64,000 nucleotides of DNA from Clostridium sp031626875 (GCF_031626875.1 NZ_JANDMF010000032.1:1-64000), one strand, 5' to 3'. Numbered from the stretch's first letter, positions 8,050-17,511 are shown. A program made the numbers and translations. Notes: a model not told the origin generated them from the letters alone.

Positions 8050-8123
8050 TTTTTATTCCTCCTCGTTTTTGCTTTGAATTTGTTGGGCATACTAAAATGA
8101 TAAAACAAATTTTAAATTGAAAA

Positions 8124-8162
8124 GTGTCCTAAGTGTGAAATAATAAGACATATTTAAGACAC
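8124..8162. promoter_or_regulatory. Inverted repeat between divergent secreted-protein and two-component genes
   Basis: GTGTCCTAAGT (8124-8134) and ATTTAAGACAC (8152-8162) form an imperfect dyad, 9 of 11 positions matching, with another TAAGACA unit at 8144-8150. It is placed where a response regulator could control both divergent genes. This is inference from position and symmetry. Confidence 0.4.
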
Positions 8163-8218
8163 AAATTTAATTAATATAACTGATAAAATTTAGATATATA
8201 TTAAAGGATTTAAAGAGG

Positions 8219-8920
8219 GTGATAAAAATAGAAAAGAGTATTTTAATAGCTGATGATAACATGGAAATTATTAGAATTTTGAAGCCTTATTTGGAAAAAG
8301 AAGGCTTCAATGTGATATTTGCACTTGATGGAGAAGAGGCAATGCTAAAGTTTAAACATTATAATCCTGAGTTAGTTTTATTAGATATTATGATGCCTTT
8401 AATGGATGGAATAGAAGTCTGTAATAGAATTAGAAAACAATCCAATATTCCAATTATAATGATAACTGCTAAAAGTGAGGATGCAGATAAGATTCTAGGT
8501 TTAGATTCAGGAGCTGATGATTATATTGTAAAGCCATTTAGTCCAGGCGAAGTTATAGCAAGAATAAAAGCAATACTTAGAAGAATTAATCCAATTCAAA
8601 ATAATAAATTATCTTTAATTAAATTAGATTCACTTGAAGTAGATATTGATAATTATTCAGTTAAATTAGATGGAAATGATGTTAACCTTACAAAAAAAGA
8701 AATTGAAGTTTTGTGGATGCTTGCAAGTGCCCCAAACAAGATGATAAAGAGAGATGATTTACTAGATAATATATGGGGGATAGATTACTTTGGAGATCCA
8801 AGAACAGTTGATACTCATATAAAAAGAATAAGAGCAAAATTAAAATTAAATAGTGAACAGAGTTGGGATATTAAAACTGTTTGGGGAATGGGATATAAAT
8901 TTGAGGTAAAAGATGATTAA
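8219..8920 (+). CDS. OmpR-family response regulator
   Basis: A 233-residue two-domain regulator. The receiver domain covers residues about 5-118: acidic pocket ADDN, phosphoacceptor Asp in LVLLDIMMPLMDG, conserved Thr in MITA and Lys in VKPF. The C-terminal winged helix covers about 135-230 (LTKKEIEVLWMLAS, DPRTVDTHIKRIRAKL). The start is GTG, with AAAGGA upstream. The next gene, its histidine kinase, overlaps by 8 nt, so the pair is co-translated. Likely targets are its own operon and the divergent secreted-protein gene. Confidence 0.93.
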   Translation: MIKIEKSILIADDNMEIIRILKPYLEKEGFNVIFALDGEEAMLKFKHYNPELVLLDIMMPLMDGIEVCNRIRKQSNIPIIMITAKSEDADKILGLDSGADDYIVKPFSPGEVIARIKAILRRINPIQNNKLSLIKLDSLEVDIDNYSVKLDGNDVNLTKKEIEVLWMLASAPNKMIKRDDLLDNIWGIDYFGDPRTVDTHIKRIRAKLKLNSEQSWDIKTVWGMGYKFEVKDD

Positions 8921-10691
8921 AAGAAATATTACATTCAAGTTAACTGTTGGATTCTTATCAATAGTCATAATATCAACACTTATATTAGGATTAATTTCAT
9001 TAAATACATTTAAAAATAATATATATGAAATTAAAAAAAATAATATGAAAAAACATGCTTTAGCTATATCACAAACACTTGAGCCATATGTTGATGAAGC
9101 TGCTAATCGAGATGAGTTTGTGAAAATTATAAATTTATTAGGAGTAATTGATAATTCAAAAATTTGGATTATTAACACTGACAAGGAAATTATAACAGCA
9201 GGAGAGAATCAGAATAGAAATGTTAATTTTATTGATGATACAAATGTAAAAGAAGATTATTCCAGTGCTATAGATAAAGCTTTAAATGGAGAAGTGGAAG
9301 AGCTGGAACAGTACAATTCTTACTATCAAGAAGAAATGATTACAATATTAACTCCAATAAAAAATAATAATAGGATTAGTGGAGTGGTAATGCTTAATTC
9401 TTCAATAAGTGATTTATCAAATTCTATGAATAAATTTTTTGTTCATTTAATTGAAATATTATTTGGAGAAATAATTATTATTGGTATTATAGGATACTAT
9501 TTTTCAAAAGGAATTTCTAAACCAATAATGAAGATAAATAATGCAGCTTTAGAACTTGCAAGAGGACAATATGGAATAAAAACAAATATATATCAAAAGG
9601 ATGAAATAGGTGAGTTATCAAGTTCTTTTGATTTGTTATCATTAAAACTAAAATATACTATTGAAAAATTGTCAGAAGAAAAAAATAAGTTAAATAATAT
9701 TATAAAAAGTATGAGTGATGGTATTTTAGCTCTAGATTTAGAATTTAATTTAATCAATATAAATAAGTCAGCTAAAAATATTCTTTCAATTAGATCAGAG
9801 AATGAAGTATTGAAGATACTATCAAATATAGAGATTAAGTCACAATTTGAAATTATAAGTGAGAGAAAATCTGTAATTAAGAAATATGAAGATAAAACAT
9901 TAGAATTAACTATATCACCAATAAAAAGTAGTTCTAATGATATATTAGGTTGGGTAATTCTTATTCAAGACATAACTGAGAAAGAGAAACTTGAGCAAAT
10001 GCGCAAAGATTTTGTATCAAACGTTTCACATGAATTTAGAACTCCATTAACTATTATAAAAGGAAATTTAGAGTTAATTCTAGATGGCATAATTAATCCA
10101 GAAGATATAATGGAAGTATGTAGTACCATTATAAAAGAGACCAATAGACTTGAAAGAATGGTTAAAGATTTATTAAACTTAAGTAAATTAGAATCAGGGA
10201 ACATAGATACAGAGATTACAAAGATTGATGTTAATATGCTAATAAATGATACATTAAGAAGTCTTAGAGTGCTAATAAGAGAAAAAAATATTGATTTACA
10301 ATTGTTGCTTTCAAATGAGTTGCTTAATTTAATGAGTGATTATAATAAATTAAAACAGCTACTTATTATATTTTTAGACAATGCAATTAAGTTTTCAAAA
10401 GTTGAAGGAAGACTAGATGTAATTACATATAAAGATAAAAAAAATATTTATATTGAAATTAAAGATTATGGAGTTGGAATTCCTAAAGAAGATATTAAGT
10501 ATTTGGGAGATCGTTTTTTCAAATCAGATAAATCTAGAAGAGCAAATGTAGAAGGAACTGGACTTGGGCTTTCAATAGCAAAAAAGTTAGTGAAAGTTTT
10601 GAATGGTGAATTAAATATAGAAAGTGAGTTAGGAGAAGGAACAAAGATAATAGTATCATTACCAATTATAAATGATGGGGAGGAAGTATAA
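8913..10691 (+). CDS. Sensor histidine kinase (WalK/PhoR type)
   Basis: A 592-residue membrane kinase. Membrane segments at about residues 8-30 and 180-200 flank an extracytoplasmic sensor domain. A HAMP segment follows (KPIMKINNAALELARGQYG), then a PAS-like domain (about 260-350, IIKSMSDGILALDLEFN), a HisKA dimerisation domain with the phosphoacceptor His in NVSHEFRTPL, and a HATPase_c domain with LDNAIKFS (N box), DYGVGIP (G1) and GTGLGLSI (G2). It overlaps the regulator gene by 8 nt. The sensed signal is unknown. The downstream peptidoglycan peptidase suggests an envelope-related role. Confidence 0.93.
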   Translation: MIKRNITFKLTVGFLSIVIISTLILGLISLNTFKNNIYEIKKNNMKKHALAISQTLEPYVDEAANRDEFVKIINLLGVIDNSKIWIINTDKEIITAGENQNRNVNFIDDTNVKEDYSSAIDKALNGEVEELEQYNSYYQEEMITILTPIKNNNRISGVVMLNSSISDLSNSMNKFFVHLIEILFGEIIIIGIIGYYFSKGISKPIMKINNAALELARGQYGIKTNIYQKDEIGELSSSFDLLSLKLKYTIEKLSEEKNKLNNIIKSMSDGILALDLEFNLININKSAKNILSIRSENEVLKILSNIEIKSQFEIISERKSVIKKYEDKTLELTISPIKSSSNDILGWVILIQDITEKEKLEQMRKDFVSNVSHEFRTPLTIIKGNLELILDGIINPEDIMEVCSTIIKETNRLERMVKDLLNLSKLESGNIDTEITKIDVNMLINDTLRSLRVLIREKNIDLQLLLSNELLNLMSDYNKLKQLLIIFLDNAIKFSKVEGRLDVITYKDKKNIYIEIKDYGVGIPKEDIKYLGDRFFKSDKSRRANVEGTGLGLSIAKKLVKVLNGELNIESELGEGTKIIVSLPIINDGEEV

Positions 10692-10692
10692 T

Positions 10693-11106
10693 ATGATGCG
10701 GAGTTATCATATGAGGATGGGGTTTTATGGGTTTTATGTTTTGATATTTTTTTTAATAGTATTTAGTGTATTAATATATTTATTATTAAGGAAGAAGTCA
10801 ACACCAAGTCCTTTTATAATAAAATTAATTGATATATTAAAAGAAAAATATGCATCAGGAATTATTGATGTAGATGAATATATGGAGAGAAAATCTATAA
10901 TTCAAGATATAAAATATACAAATTCATATATACCATTACTTCTTGAAAGGTATGCTAATTGCAAAATAGATACAAAGGAATTGGAAAAAATTAAATATGA
11001 TATTGAAAATAAAAATTTAGATATAGGAATTATTGAAAAGTTAGTTAAGGGTGAAATACCATATGATAAATATAAAGATGATTTTCATAAAAATAGGTTG
11101 AACTAA
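10693..11106 (+). CDS. Small membrane protein with SHOCT-like domain
   Basis: The start is placed at the ATG preceded by GGGGAGG inside the end of the kinase gene, giving 137 residues; an in-frame ATG at 10672 lies before that ribosome site. One membrane segment (FYGFYVLIFFLIVFSVLIYL) is near the N-terminus. It is followed by a short helical SHOCT-like unit (ILKEKYASGIIDVDEYMERK) and a second helical segment of similar layout. It abuts the two-component genes and is probably part of their operon, perhaps as a regulator or target in the membrane. Function unknown. Confidence 0.6.
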   Translation: MMRSYHMRMGFYGFYVLIFFLIVFSVLIYLLLRKKSTPSPFIIKLIDILKEKYASGIIDVDEYMERKSIIQDIKYTNSYIPLLLERYANCKIDTKELEKIKYDIENKNLDIGIIEKLVKGEIPYDKYKDDFHKNRLN

Positions 11107-11160
11107 AAAGTGAATAATTCATATTATGAAATGAGAATTGTTTTTTTTGGAGGAAGACTT

Positions 11161-11841
11161 TTGGCTATAGTATATATTTATAATGAAATCTATAATAGGA
11201 TAGAAAAATATTATAGAAATGAATATGATCCTGTACCATATAGTATAGGAACTACATTAACTGTTGGAGAATTCAGAGGATCATCAAAATCTAGTGTTTT
11301 GTGGACCAATAGAAAAACTGTTGATTCATGGAATGTTTTTAGACGTTCATGGGGTAGACCAATATATGTAGGTTATGCATTTAAAAGAATCTGGGAGGGT
11401 GGTCATTCAGATCAGTCTCAGCATTATGCAGGAACAGCTTTTGATATGGGACAAACGCTAAATTCAACAGACAGGGATAGGCTTAGAAATTTTGCAAGTG
11501 CAGCAGGGGTTTGGAGTTATGTAGAACCAAAGTCTTTGACACCAACATGGGTGCATGTTGATGATCGTTTTGGGCTTCCTGCATGTTCAGCAGGTGGATT
11601 TCCAAGTATAGTTATAGGAAATAAAGGAAATTATGTTTTTATAGTACAAGATGCATTAAATGCATTAGGTTATAAAGTAGCACTTGATGGAGTATATGGG
11701 GTAAATACAGAAAATGCAATTAGAGCTTTTCAAAAAGCGAAGGGGATAAATGTAAATGGAATAGTAAATTGTGGCACATGGACAAGATTGACAGATGCTG
11801 CAAATGGAATAGGACGAACATCAACTGTTGTTTCCCCATAG
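11161..11841 (+). CDS. M15-type zinc D,D-peptidase with peptidoglycan-binding domain
   Basis: The start is the TTG at 11161, because a strong GGAGGA lies 7 nt before it; the longer frame from a GTG at 11110 has no ribosome site. The product is 226 residues. The catalytic domain (about 25-140) has the M15 zinc ligands in SQHYAGTAFD (H-x6-D) and WVHVD. Residues about 160-215 form a peptidoglycan_binding_1 domain (VQDALNALGYKVALDGVYG, AIRAFQKAKGI). No clear signal peptide is seen, so export may be non-classical, or it may act on lysis or in the mother cell. Such enzymes trim D-Ala from peptidoglycan stems. It ends in a strong terminator. Confidence 0.8.
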   Translation: MAIVYIYNEIYNRIEKYYRNEYDPVPYSIGTTLTVGEFRGSSKSSVLWTNRKTVDSWNVFRRSWGRPIYVGYAFKRIWEGGHSDQSQHYAGTAFDMGQTLNSTDRDRLRNFASAAGVWSYVEPKSLTPTWVHVDDRFGLPACSAGGFPSIVIGNKGNYVFIVQDALNALGYKVALDGVYGVNTENAIRAFQKAKGINVNGIVNCGTWTRLTDAANGIGRTSTVVSP

Positions 11842-11866
11842 GATATATATTGATAAATTAAAAAAA

Positions 11867-11911
11867 GAGCATGTCTCAAAATTACTATATAGGTAATTTT
11901 GAAACATGTTC
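11867..11911. terminator. Bidirectional terminator
   Basis: A long imperfect hairpin (GAGCATGTCTCAAAATTAC at 11867-11885 against 11893-11911) with A-rich 5' and T-rich 3' flanks. It lies between the convergent M15 peptidase and lipoprotein genes. Confidence 0.8.
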
Positions 11912-11914
11912 TAG

Positions 11915-12247
11915 TTATTTTTTCTTAAATTTAAATGCTTCTGAGTATCCTCCAAATCCTTGGAAGTTAATTTCTCCATTTTCATAAGTAATTGAAAGGT
12001 TTTCTTCAAGAGCTGGGAATGTTATTTTTCCATTTTCAAACTTTCCATCAAGGGTACCATCATCACCGATTAAGGCAATTGAAGCTTTATTATTTGAATC
12101 TATAGAAATAGAAATTTCTACATCCTCTTCGCTTATTGCAATCCAGTTTCCTTCATAATCAGATTTACTTGGAGCACAAGATACCATAAAAAGTGTACTT
12201 AAAAGAACTATAATAACTGAAATAATAGAAATAAGTTTTTTCTTCAT
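11915..12247 (-). CDS. Small lipoprotein of unknown function
   Basis: The start is placed at the ATG opening MKKKLISIISVIIVLLSTLF, 110 residues; a longer frame exists but adds a non-signal N-terminus. The lipobox MVSC near residue 24 predicts lipid attachment outside the membrane. The mature part is short and beta-rich (YEGNWIAISEEDVEISISID, then GKFENGKITFP, ENGEINFQGFGG), like the lipocalin-type lipoproteins of Firmicutes that bear one small barrel-like domain. Only a weak GGAG is present upstream. It is monocistronic. Function unknown. Confidence 0.65.
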   Translation of the reverse strand: MKKKLISIISVIIVLLSTLFMVSCAPSKSDYEGNWIAISEEDVEISISIDSNNKASIALIGDDGTLDGKFENGKITFPALEENLSITYENGEINFQGFGGYSEAFKFKKK

Positions 12248-12517
12248 ATGTTTTTTTTCTCCGTTTTTTTGACAAAATAACTGCAATTTTGCTGTTTGCT
12301 TATAAATTATAACAAAAGGTTAAATTTAATTCAAGCACTACAATAAAATAAAATTTTTAGGTTTCAGAAAAATATGTTTGGAGCCTTAATTTTTTGCGAT
12401 TTAAACATAAGAGATTTGAAGTGAAAATTTTATAGTTAAGATTTTTGAATTCATTACGATAAATTGGTATGAGAATTATTATTACTAAAGATTGATTCGA
12501 AAAACAGGAGGATACAA

Positions 12518-14193
12518 ATGATAAAACTACTTAATAATTTAAAGATGAGGGCAAAATTTATTTCATTAACTACTTTCTTAGCCTTATTTATTGGAGTTGT
12601 AGGATATATTGGATTAAACAATATGAATAAAATTCTGATGTTAGAACAGCATTAATTAAGATGGCTTATAAGGAAAGAAAAGATTCTGGTGAGAATGAAG
12701 AAATAGTTAAAGAGGTAGATGACTTAACAGGAAGAATTAATGAATTGTTTAAGAGTGTAAAAAGTGAAAATGAAGGGGTAAGACAGAACAAGAGTGAAGA
12801 AGATAGGCAAAATGATAAAGAAACATTTGAAAAGATAGAAAGTGCCTCAAAAACATATTTAGATATGGCAAAAAAAGTTACTAGTTTAGGGGCTTCAGGA
12901 GAATTAAGAGAAGCTCAAAAATCAATTTCATCAGCATCAAGTGCTAGAGCTACTTTATTTGAAGGATTAGGAACGCTTAATGATAATGCAGTAAAAGAAG
13001 CGGATTTAATATCTGCATCAAATGTAGATACATACAATAGAGCTAAATTAATAATGATATCTATAGCAGTGTTTGGATTTATAGTTGCAATGATATTAGG
13101 ATCATTTATAGCGATTATTATATCAAAGCAAATAAAGAAAGCACTTTTATTTGCTGAAGATCTAGGAAATGGTGATTTAACCAAAGATGTAGAGATAGAT
13201 TCAAAAGATGAAATAGGGGATCTTGCCAAGGCATTAAACAAGGCAAAAGACAATATGAAGGAGCTCTTATCAGAAATAATAAATGGGACTAGTAATATGA
13301 ATGCTGCTAGTGAAGAGTTATCAGCTACTGCAGAAGAAGTATCTTCAAGTATGGATGTAGTTAATGAATCTACTGAATATATAACTAGAGGTATTCAAGA
13401 TTTAAGTGCAACAACACAAGAAATTACAGCATCAACTGAAGAAATAGCAAATGAAACTGATATCTTAACTAATAAGGCTAATGACAGCTTTAAGTCAGCC
13501 ATTGAAATTAAGGAAAGAGCAAAGGAAATTAGAGAAAAAGCAACTAAGAATATAGAAAAGGGTAACGAGATATATGAAAAGAATAGATTAAATATTTTAA
13601 ATGCAATAGATGAAGGGAAAGTTGTAAAAGATATAACTGTAATGGCAGATTCTATTGGAGATATAGCAGAACAAACAAATCTTCTAGCATTAAATGCTGC
13701 TATAGAAGCTGCAAGAGCTGGAGAAATGGGTAAAGGTTTTGCTGTTGTAGCGGATGAAGTAAGAAATCTTGCAGAGCAATCTTCACAAGCAGTTTCAAAT
13801 ATTCAAGATATGGTAAGTAAAATTGAATTAGCATTTTCTAATTTATCAAATAGTGGTAAAGAAGTTTTAGACTATCTTGAAACTGGAGTAAAACCAAGTT
13901 ATGAACTTCTTATGAATGTAGGAATTCAATATGAAAAGGATGCAGATTTTGTGAATAATATGGCAAGTGATATAGCTGATTCATCCAAACAAATGAAAAT
14001 TGTTATAGATCAAGTATCTGTTGCAATGGAAACTTTATCTTCAACTACAGTTGAATCAGCAACAAGTTCTGAAGATATATTAAGAAAGGTAAATGAAATA
14101 ACAACCTCTATGGATGAGGTGTCAAAGGCATCTCAAAGCCAAGCTAAAATATCAGAAGATATAACAGTAGCAGCTAGCAAATTTAATGTTTAA
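12518..14193 (+). pseudogene. Methyl-accepting chemotaxis protein disrupted by internal deletion and frameshift
   Basis: An ATG at 12518 with AGGAGG in front begins a normal MCP N-terminus (MIKLLNNLKMRAKFISLTTF, then a membrane segment and GLNNMNK). This frame stops at 12653-12655 after 45 codons. The receptor resumes in another frame near 12631 (SDVRTALIK) and continues to 14193 with the 4HB remainder, second membrane segment, HAMP and the signalling tip (EQTNLLALNAAIEAARAGEMG). Compared with 4HB-type receptors, much of the first helix of the ligand domain is missing at the junction. The downstream ATG at 12661 has no ribosome site, so little product is expected. Codon usage is otherwise intact, so the damage looks recent. 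Confidence 0.8.
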
Positions 14194-14204
14194 AATATAA
14201 AGTG

Positions 14205-14253
14205 ATAGAGAGGATATATTCCTCTCTATTCTCTTGCAATAAAAATTTGCAAG
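14205..14253. terminator. Two stacked hairpins between convergent MCP and spoVA cluster
   Basis: A 10-bp stem at 14205-14214/14220-14229 (ATAGAGAGGA) is followed by a 7-bp stem CTTGCAA/TTGCAAG at 14233-14239/14247-14253. Both sit between convergent transcription units. Confidence 0.65.
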
Positions 14254-14256
14254 TTC

Positions 14257-14463
14257 CTATTTTTGCTTATATTGAGGTTCTTGTTCCTCTATAAATTGTT
14301 GTCTTTGTTTTAATGTTTCAAGTGAGCAGTCAAGTTGATCTGCAATTTGTTGAAATTGTTGTTTTGCTTGCTTATCTTGAGTTTCTAAAGCAAAAGTTTT
14401 CATTGTAGCTGCTGCACTTTGAATACCAGCTATTGCTTGTTGCATTTGAGTTCCAACTGTCAT
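14257..14463 (-). CDS. DUF1657 spore-associated small protein
   Basis: A 68-residue all-helical protein opening MTVGTQMQQAIAGIQSAAAT, with the DUF1657 core FALETQDKQAKQ and ending EEQEPQYKQK. The start is the ATG 8 nt after AGGGAGG. It is the last gene of the spoVA cluster. A second DUF1657 protein opens the cluster (17229-17435), and the same motif ends the DUF421 protein at 16354. In Bacillus spoVA2mob operons DUF1657 genes occupy the same two positions. Expression in the forespore is expected from context. The molecular role is unknown. Confidence 0.85.
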   Translation of the reverse strand: MTVGTQMQQAIAGIQSAAATMKTFALETQDKQAKQQFQQIADQLDCSLETLKQRQQFIEEQEPQYKQK

Positions 14464-14485
14464 ATAATACACCTCCCTTCAAATA

Positions 14486-14839
14486 TCAACCTTTAGGTTT
14501 AAATAATAATGATGCTATAAATGAAAAAATTATTGCAGTAGAAATACCAGCACTAGTTATTTCAAATAGACCAGTAAGTACACCAATAATTCCAGTTTCT
14601 TGAGCTTCCATCAAAGCTCCTTTTACAAGAGAGTTTCCAAAACTACAAATTGGAACAGAAGCTCCTGCACCTGCAAATTTTATTAATGGTTCATATAATC
14701 CTAGACCACCAAGTATGGCACCTATTACAACTAATGTACTCATAGTATGAGCAGGAGTAAGCTTGAATACATCCATCATTATCTGACCAATTACACATAT
14801 TAGACCACCTACACAAAAAGCCCAAATAAATGTCATCAA
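14486..14839 (-). CDS. spoVAE: Stage V sporulation protein AE (SpoVAEb)
   Basis: A 117-residue membrane protein with about four hydrophobic segments (MMTFIWAFCVGGLICVIGQI, then DVFKLTPAHTMSTLVVIGAI, the GAGASVPICSFGNSLVKGA signature, and a C-terminal anchor SAGISTAIIFSFIASLLF). SpoVA proteins form the forespore and spore inner-membrane channel that moves Ca-dipicolinate in during sporulation and out in germination. The size and motif match the SpoVAEb form. The start is a TTG directly followed by ATG; either could serve. It follows spoVAD on the same strand. Confidence 0.92.
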   Translation of the reverse strand: MMTFIWAFCVGGLICVIGQIMMDVFKLTPAHTMSTLVVIGAILGGLGLYEPLIKFAGAGASVPICSFGNSLVKGALMEAQETGIIGVLTGLFEITSAGISTAIIFSFIASLLFKPKG

Positions 14840-14858
14840 GTTAAATCAACACCTCTCT

Positions 14859-15860
14859 TTATATTTCTATAGATACAGCATGAGCTATACAAGGGATGCT
14901 TTCTTTTTGTTGATATGATAAAGGGGACATTAAAGCTCCAGTTGCAATAACTAATATTCTTTTTAATTCACCCTTTTTCATACGCTTTAGAAAATGACCA
15001 TAAGTAACAGTAGCAGAGCATCCACATCCACTTCCACCAGCAATTACGGGTTGATCATCCTTATAAATTAAAAGTCCACAATCTGTAAAGATATCAGAAG
15101 GAATTTTAAGTCCATGTTTATTCAATAATTCTGTAGCAATTTTATGACCAACTTTCCCCAAATCCCCAGTAGCGATAAGATCATAATAGGATGGATCTAT
15201 ATTTAAATCTCTAAAGTGAGCTTCTATTGTATCTACTGCAGCAGGGGCCATGGCAGCTCCCATATTATATGGATCTGTAAGACCCATATCAACTACTCGA
15301 CCAATAGTAGCACAGTTTACTCTAGGGCCAATACCTTCTTGAGCTATTAATCCAGCACCAGCACCAGTTACTGTCCATTGTGCAGTAGGAGGTTTTTGGG
15401 CACCATATTCTGTAGGATATCTAAATTGTTTTTCAGAAGTCATATTATGACTTGAAGCTCCTGCAAGTACATATTTAGCAGCTTTACTATCAATAAGTAA
15501 AGAAGCTAAAGCAAGACTTTCCATTGAGCTAGAGCAAGCACCAAAAACTCCTAAGTATGGTATACCTAAAGTACGTGCTGTAAATGTACTAGAAATTATT
15601 TGATTCATTAAATCTCCACTGATAAAAAAATTTACATCTTCTTTTTTCATATTAGCTTTAGTAACAGCTCTTTCAGCAGCTTGCTCTAATAACTTTTGTT
15701 CTGCCTTTTCAACACTGTCTTGACCAAGCCATACATCTTCATGTAGAAAGTCAAAGTCTTCACTTAATGCACCTTTAGCCTCAAAAGGACCTCCAACTGC
15801 AGCAGAAGATATTATTACTGGTTTAGAATCAAAAATCCATGTTTGATGACCTTTTAGCAT
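14859..15860 (-). CDS. spoVAD: Stage V sporulation protein AD
   Basis: A 333-residue soluble protein with the thiolase-like fold of SpoVAD: FGACSSSMESLALASLLID around residue 105-125, GAGAGLIAQEG, and the C-terminal GGSGCGCSATVTYGH. SpoVAD binds dipicolinic acid and is a peripheral part of the SpoVA channel complex. The ATG directly follows the spoVAC stop codon (TAAATG), so translation is coupled. The length is close to the 338 residues of the Bacillus protein. Confidence 0.95.
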   Translation of the reverse strand: MLKGHQTWIFDSKPVIISSAAVGGPFEAKGALSEDFDFLHEDVWLGQDSVEKAEQKLLEQAAERAVTKANMKKEDVNFFISGDLMNQIISSTFTARTLGIPYLGVFGACSSSMESLALASLLIDSKAAKYVLAGASSHNMTSEKQFRYPTEYGAQKPPTAQWTVTGAGAGLIAQEGIGPRVNCATIGRVVDMGLTDPYNMGAAMAPAAVDTIEAHFRDLNIDPSYYDLIATGDLGKVGHKIATELLNKHGLKIPSDIFTDCGLLIYKDDQPVIAGGSGCGCSATVTYGHFLKRMKKGELKRILVIATGALMSPLSYQQKESIPCIAHAVSIEI

Positions 15861-16340
15861 TTACATCCCACCTAACCATTTGATTGTTAATTTTATAATT
15901 GTAACAACAAAAGCTGAAAAAGCTCCATAAACTATTACTGAACCAGAAAGTTTAAACATATTTCCACCTACGCCTAAAACATAACCTTCACTACTATGTT
16001 CAATAGCAGCAGAAGCCATAGTATTTGCAAATCCAGTAATAGGAACAGCAGTACCAGCACCTGCCCATTGAGCAATATGATCAAATACTCCAAAACCGGT
16101 TAATAAAATTGAAATAATTATTAAAAGAGCAGAAGTAGGAGCTCCAGCAGATTCTTCTGTAAATCCAAAATAAGAAACAAAAAAATATTGAAAAACTTGA
16201 CCTATGGTACAAATAATCCCTCCTACTAAAAAGGCTCTTAAACAATTCTTGATAACAGGACGTTTAGGTTCTATTTCTTTAGCTAAATCTTGAAACTCTT
16301 GTTGAACGGGAGTAAGTTTTTTCTTTTTTTTATTAGACAA
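15861..16340 (-). CDS. spoVAC: Stage V sporulation protein AC
   Basis: A 159-residue membrane protein with a Lys-rich cytoplasmic N-terminus (SNKKKKKLTPVQQEFQDLAK) and about four hydrophobic segments, including IGQVFQYFFVSYFGF and the conserved GAGTAVPITGFANTMASAAIE. SpoVAC is the mechanosensitive channel component for Ca-dipicolinate release. The start is TTG, 5-6 nt after GAAGGTGAT. Its stop codon abuts the spoVAD start. The paralogous motif (GAGxxVPIxxFxN) is shared with the SpoVAE protein of this cluster. Confidence 0.94.
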   Translation of the reverse strand: MSNKKKKKLTPVQQEFQDLAKEIEPKRPVIKNCLRAFLVGGIICTIGQVFQYFFVSYFGFTEESAGAPTSALLIIISILLTGFGVFDHIAQWAGAGTAVPITGFANTMASAAIEHSSEGYVLGVGGNMFKLSGSVIVYGAFSAFVVTIIKLTIKWLGGM

Positions 16341-16353
16341 ATTACATCACCTT

Positions 16354-17214
16354 CTAACGTAATAAGTATGGTTCTAGACTATTCATTATCTGTTCTAATT
16401 TTTTAGCATCAGTTGAATACATATCTTTAGCTTTTTGATTATTTGTTTCTAATGAGAAAGAAATACAATCAGCTTGAGCTTTAGATATATTTGCATAAAG
16501 TAACTCTTTAATCTGAGGGCTAGGAAGATCTATTGAATCATCAAATAAATCAACATATAAATCTCCAGAAGAATCTATTTGAGCTATAAATACATTATCT
16601 AAAGATACGCCTAAGGTTGATAATTGAGTTTTTAACCATTCCTCAGTTAAACCTCTATTACATAAAGATTCATGCAATATATTTCCATCCATGATTACTA
16701 CCTGAGGTTCAGATAATGGTGCAACTTTTTGTTTTAAATCATGAGCAGTTAATGGCTTTTTATCTGATTTCAATAAAGCATTAATTTCTCCAGTAGATTC
16801 CATAACTGCAAATTCTACATCAGCTAAGTTAAAGATATTTTTTGTTCTTAATGCTTTAAGTAATTCTTCACCAGTAAACTTTACATCCATTAAGTTTTCT
16901 TCCATAATCTTTCCATTCTTAATTAGAACAGTATCTTTTCCATTTACAAGGTCATGAACCCATTTGCTTTTTAAGGATAAATAATCTAGAGCTAATGAAA
17001 ATACCACCCAAAGGGCTAATGATAAGAGACCAAAAACAAAATTTTCTATTAAACCTAATGAGATAAATGAAGAAATAATAGCAATTACAACATAACTTAC
17101 AAATTTGAAAGGCGTTATATTTGATAAGTTTACTTTTCCCATGAGTCTAATTACAGCAAAAGTTAAAAAGAATATAATTGAAGTTCTTAGTAGAACTATA
17201 ATCCAAGGTTGCAT
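16354..17214 (-). CDS. DUF421-DUF1657 fusion protein (2Duf type, spore inner membrane)
   Basis: A 286-residue protein. Residues 1-80 hold three membrane segments (IIVLLRTSIIFFLTFAVIRL opens the first). Residues about 85-225 form the YetF-type DUF421 domain (LVNGKDTVLIKNGKI, RTKNIFNLADVEFAVMESTG, NRGLTEEWL). The last 45 residues carry FSLETNNQKAKD, which matches the FALETQDKQAKQ core of the DUF1657 protein at 14257-14463. This is the domain plan of 2Duf, the spoVA2mob protein linked in Bacillus to raised spore wet-heat resistance and inner-membrane rigidity. It lies directly upstream of spoVAC. The ATG has AAGGAAGAGA in front. Confidence 0.85.
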   Translation of the reverse strand: MQPWIIVLLRTSIIFFLTFAVIRLMGKVNLSNITPFKFVSYVVIAIISSFISLGLIENFVFGLLSLALWVVFSLALDYLSLKSKWVHDLVNGKDTVLIKNGKIMEENLMDVKFTGEELLKALRTKNIFNLADVEFAVMESTGEINALLKSDKKPLTAHDLKQKVAPLSEPQVVIMDGNILHESLCNRGLTEEWLKTQLSTLGVSLDNVFIAQIDSSGDLYVDLFDDSIDLPSPQIKELLYANISKAQADCISFSLETNNQKAKDMYSTDAKKLEQIMNSLEPYLLR

Positions 17215-17228
17215 AATCTCTTCCTTTC

Positions 17229-17435
17229 TTAATTTCCTTTATATTGTGGTTCTTCAAACTCTAATGTTTTAATTCTATTTTCAATATCATTAATAACTGA
17301 TTCAGTAGTTTGAAGAGCTTTTTTATATGCCATAACTTCATCTTTATTGCTACTTTGAATTGAATAAATTCTTAAAGTACTTTCGATACCTTTCAAATTA
17401 GCTAAAGTTTGTTTTACCTTTGACCCTACTGTCAT
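17229..17435 (-). CDS. DUF1657 spore-associated small protein, first gene of spoVA cluster
   Basis: A 68-residue helical protein opening MTVGSKVKQTLANLKGIEST and ending LEFEEPQYKGN, sharing the MTVGxxV/M start and EEPQYK end with the DUF1657 protein at 14257-14463. GGAG precedes the ATG. It is the promoter-proximal gene of the six-gene minus-strand run DUF1657-2Duf-spoVAC-spoVAD-spoVAE-DUF1657. The upstream 100 bp hold GTATA and GATAATA about 15 bp apart on the minus strand, a possible but weak sigma-G-type promoter. Confidence 0.85.
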   Translation of the reverse strand: MTVGSKVKQTLANLKGIESTLRIYSIQSSNKDEVMAYKKALQTTESVINDIENRIKTLEFEEPQYKGN

Positions 17436-17511
17436 TTACAATCAACTCCATAAATAAATTCATGAATTTAGTATTATCAGAGTTTGGCAAGAATATACGA
17501 TTATTTAAGTT

